DNA from: an uncultured Clostridia bacterium
Lineage (GTDB): Bacteria; Bacillota; Clostridia; RUG12999
Length of the DNA stretch: 5,864 nt
Reading direction: 5' to 3'
Assembly: GCA_938005345.1 (NCBI GenBank)
Contig: CALLNG010000047.1
Span: 1 to 5,864, forward strand
Shown here piece by piece: positions 4,775 to 5,864 of this stretch. The notes under the pieces were generated by a model. That model ran no database searches and was not told the origin of the DNA. It was given only the letters and a program-made list of their open reading frames with translations. Each line of letters starts with the position of its first letter. Within the stretch, counting starts at the first letter, position 1. The position numbers and the translations under genes are program-made.

Positions 4775-5864
4775 TTATGAATAGCTAACTGTTATAAAGT
4801 TGTTTTTAATCACGTCAAAATCTACCCCAGTGAGATCTGTCGAACTGACAGCATAAACATTATTCAGAGTTCTTGCAATCTCCGTTTTTCCTTCCAAATC
4901 TGTATTTTTCAAATCTTTCACATAATAGGAATAAATGGTAAGCACAGATCTATAGTCTTCTCCTATCTTCATCAAAAAATCAATTTTATTCTCACCTTGG
5001 TTATTGACGCGGTTTACAGTAATTTCTTCGTTTTTCCAATTTTGTGGATACAGGAATACATAACCATCTGTATAGTTATTAAAACTTTTCTCCACTTCTG
5101 TTAGGGTTCCATTTTGCCAAATGTTCCAGCTCACCACATTTTCAGCCACAATAGAATCTACGTTTTCATACTTCGGCATGGGCTTTACAATTGGAATTTC
5201 AACAATGCCGTCGCTGTTGATGTCCTGGCATTTTTCGTGGACATCCCGCAACTGTGCAATGTCATCTCCAGTTTCAAACAACGTTTGAAAGGCGCCATTT
5301 TCCATCCCAATTACCTTGGTATAAGATTTTTCCCCTAACAACAAATCCAGAAAAACACCGCACTGCTGCGCATTTACATTGCCAAATATAATATTGTTGA
5401 ATTTCCCATCCGTACCCAGATTTACCGGCATCCGCCCAATTTCTGTTACGCCATTTTTCTGATAGTGGTACAGTACCACATCCTGCATCGATGTATCTTT
5501 TTGTGGCTGGATAATACAAAGTTCCTGAACTTCATCCTGGTCAAAGTCCGTCATCACCATTTCATTATAAGAAACACCAAAAATTTCTTTGCGGTTGTTC
5601 CCAATCGTATAGATACTCACGCCTTTATTGGTCTGGTCAAACAAGCGCCAGCCAATAATCAGTTCTTTCTTTTTATCTCCATCAATGTCCGCATAATAAA
5701 TTTTGTCTACTTCATTGCCGTTTCCTGCGATTTCATATGTGGTTTCCCACTGCTGCCCACTGCGGTCTAAAACTTTCACTGTCACGGGCTTTTGGGTATC
5801 TTCCTCCTTATAAAATACAATGACTTCATCTTCCCCATCATTGTCCAGGTCATTGAATTGAATG
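4775..5864 (-). CDS. VCBS/FG-GAP-like repeat protein, C-terminal part (5' end outside window)
   Basis: The frame is open to the right edge, leaving 362 visible residues and the stop at 4777-4775. A GTG at 5785 is not the start: the reading frame continues upstream through another clear repeat. Calcium-loop-like motifs recur roughly every 47-55 residues: DLDNDGEDE (5-13), DIDGDKKKE (59-67), DFDQDEVQE (106-114), a degenerate GNVNAQQCG (161-169), and DINSDGIVE (214-222). This is the pattern of FG-GAP/VCBS beta-propeller blades, whose DxDxDG loops bind Ca2+ in extracellular proteins. The last 140 or so residues lack the motif and form a separate mixed domain with Trp/Tyr-rich stretches such as YVFLYPQNWKNEE (268-280). 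Secretion or a lipoprotein anchor is expected from the family, but the N-terminus is not visible. The gene sits 33 nt upstream of the response regulator, suggesting cotranscription and possibly a role in signal sensing. The function is unknown. Confidence 0.85.
   Translation of the reverse strand, partial: IQFNDLDNDGEDEVIVFYKEEDTQKPVTVKVLDRSGQQWETTYEIAGNGNEVDKIYYADIDGDKKKELIIGWRLFDQTNKGVSIYTIGNNRKEIFGVSYNEMVMTDFDQDEVQELCIIQPQKDTSMQDVVLYHYQKNGVTEIGRMPVNLGTDGKFNNIIFGNVNAQQCGVFLDLLLGEKSYTKVIGMENGAFQTLFETGDDIAQLRDVHEKCQDINSDGIVEIPIVKPMPKYENVDSIVAENVVSWNIWQNGTLTEVEKSFNNYTDGYVFLYPQNWKNEEITVNRVNNQGENKIDFLMKIGEDYRSVLTIYSYYVKDLKNTDLEGKTEIARTLNNVYAVSSTDLTGVDFDVIKNNFITVSYS

Noticed and set aside
5274..5519. 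81-codon minus-strand frame inside the repeat-protein gene
   Set aside because: It lies within the repeat-protein coding sequence in another frame; the repeat-protein frame shows clear motifs through this stretch, so this is a shadow.
1..5864. Mobile element, CRISPR, toxin-antitoxin or phage-defence system
   Set aside because: No direct repeats with regular spacing, transposase or nuclease motifs, or small paired genes are visible. All long frames belong to recognisable chromosomal families.

Overview
The window looks like chromosomal DNA of a low-to-moderate GC Firmicute, most likely an anaerobic Clostridia-type bacterium. This is inferred from strong AAGGAGG-type ribosome binding sites, GTG alongside ATG starts, sigma-A-like promoter boxes, a YetF/DUF421 membrane protein, and a PhoR/ResE-style two-component pair behind a secreted-type VCBS/FG-GAP repeat protein. 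No species can be named from sequence alone. There are no tRNA or rRNA genes, insertion sequences, CRISPR arrays or phage genes.

Layout. (1) Positions 1-1421, minus strand: a two-gene unit. A GHMP-superfamily sugar kinase related to galactokinase comes first, then, after 20 nt, a GlmU-like nucleotidyltransferase that runs off the left edge. A sugar-1-kinase followed by an NDP-sugar pyrophosphorylase suggests salvage of a free sugar into an activated nucleotide sugar. (2) Positions 1422-1575: a divergent intergenic region with promoter elements for both directions crowded around one TTGTCAA/TTGACAA box. (3) Positions 1576-2301, plus strand: a single gene for a three-helix DUF421 (YetF family) membrane protein. 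(4) Positions 2302-2543: a non-coding gap between convergent genes holding two hairpins. One is a short terminator-like hairpin just after the DUF421 gene; the other is a perfect 12-bp-arm inverted repeat that can end transcription from the histidine kinase side and perhaps from both sides. (5) Positions 2544-5864, minus strand: a three-gene unit. In transcription order it is a calcium-loop repeat protein (5' end outside the window), an OmpR-family response regulator, and a membrane histidine kinase with an extracytoplasmic sensor domain. The gaps are 33 and 38 nt, so the genes are probably cotranscribed and end at the hairpin near 2453.

How the genes may work together. The regulator and kinase form a complete, apparently functional two-component system with all catalytic residues present. 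The upstream repeat protein could be an extracellular partner or ligand-sensing accessory, or simply an operon neighbour. The kinase/nucleotidyltransferase pair is a separate metabolic module. Nothing links the two modules beyond proximity. The most interesting points are the unassigned sugar substrate of the kinase/pyrophosphorylase pair and the possible role of the repeat protein with the two-component system. I found no clear evidence for a wholly new type of system.
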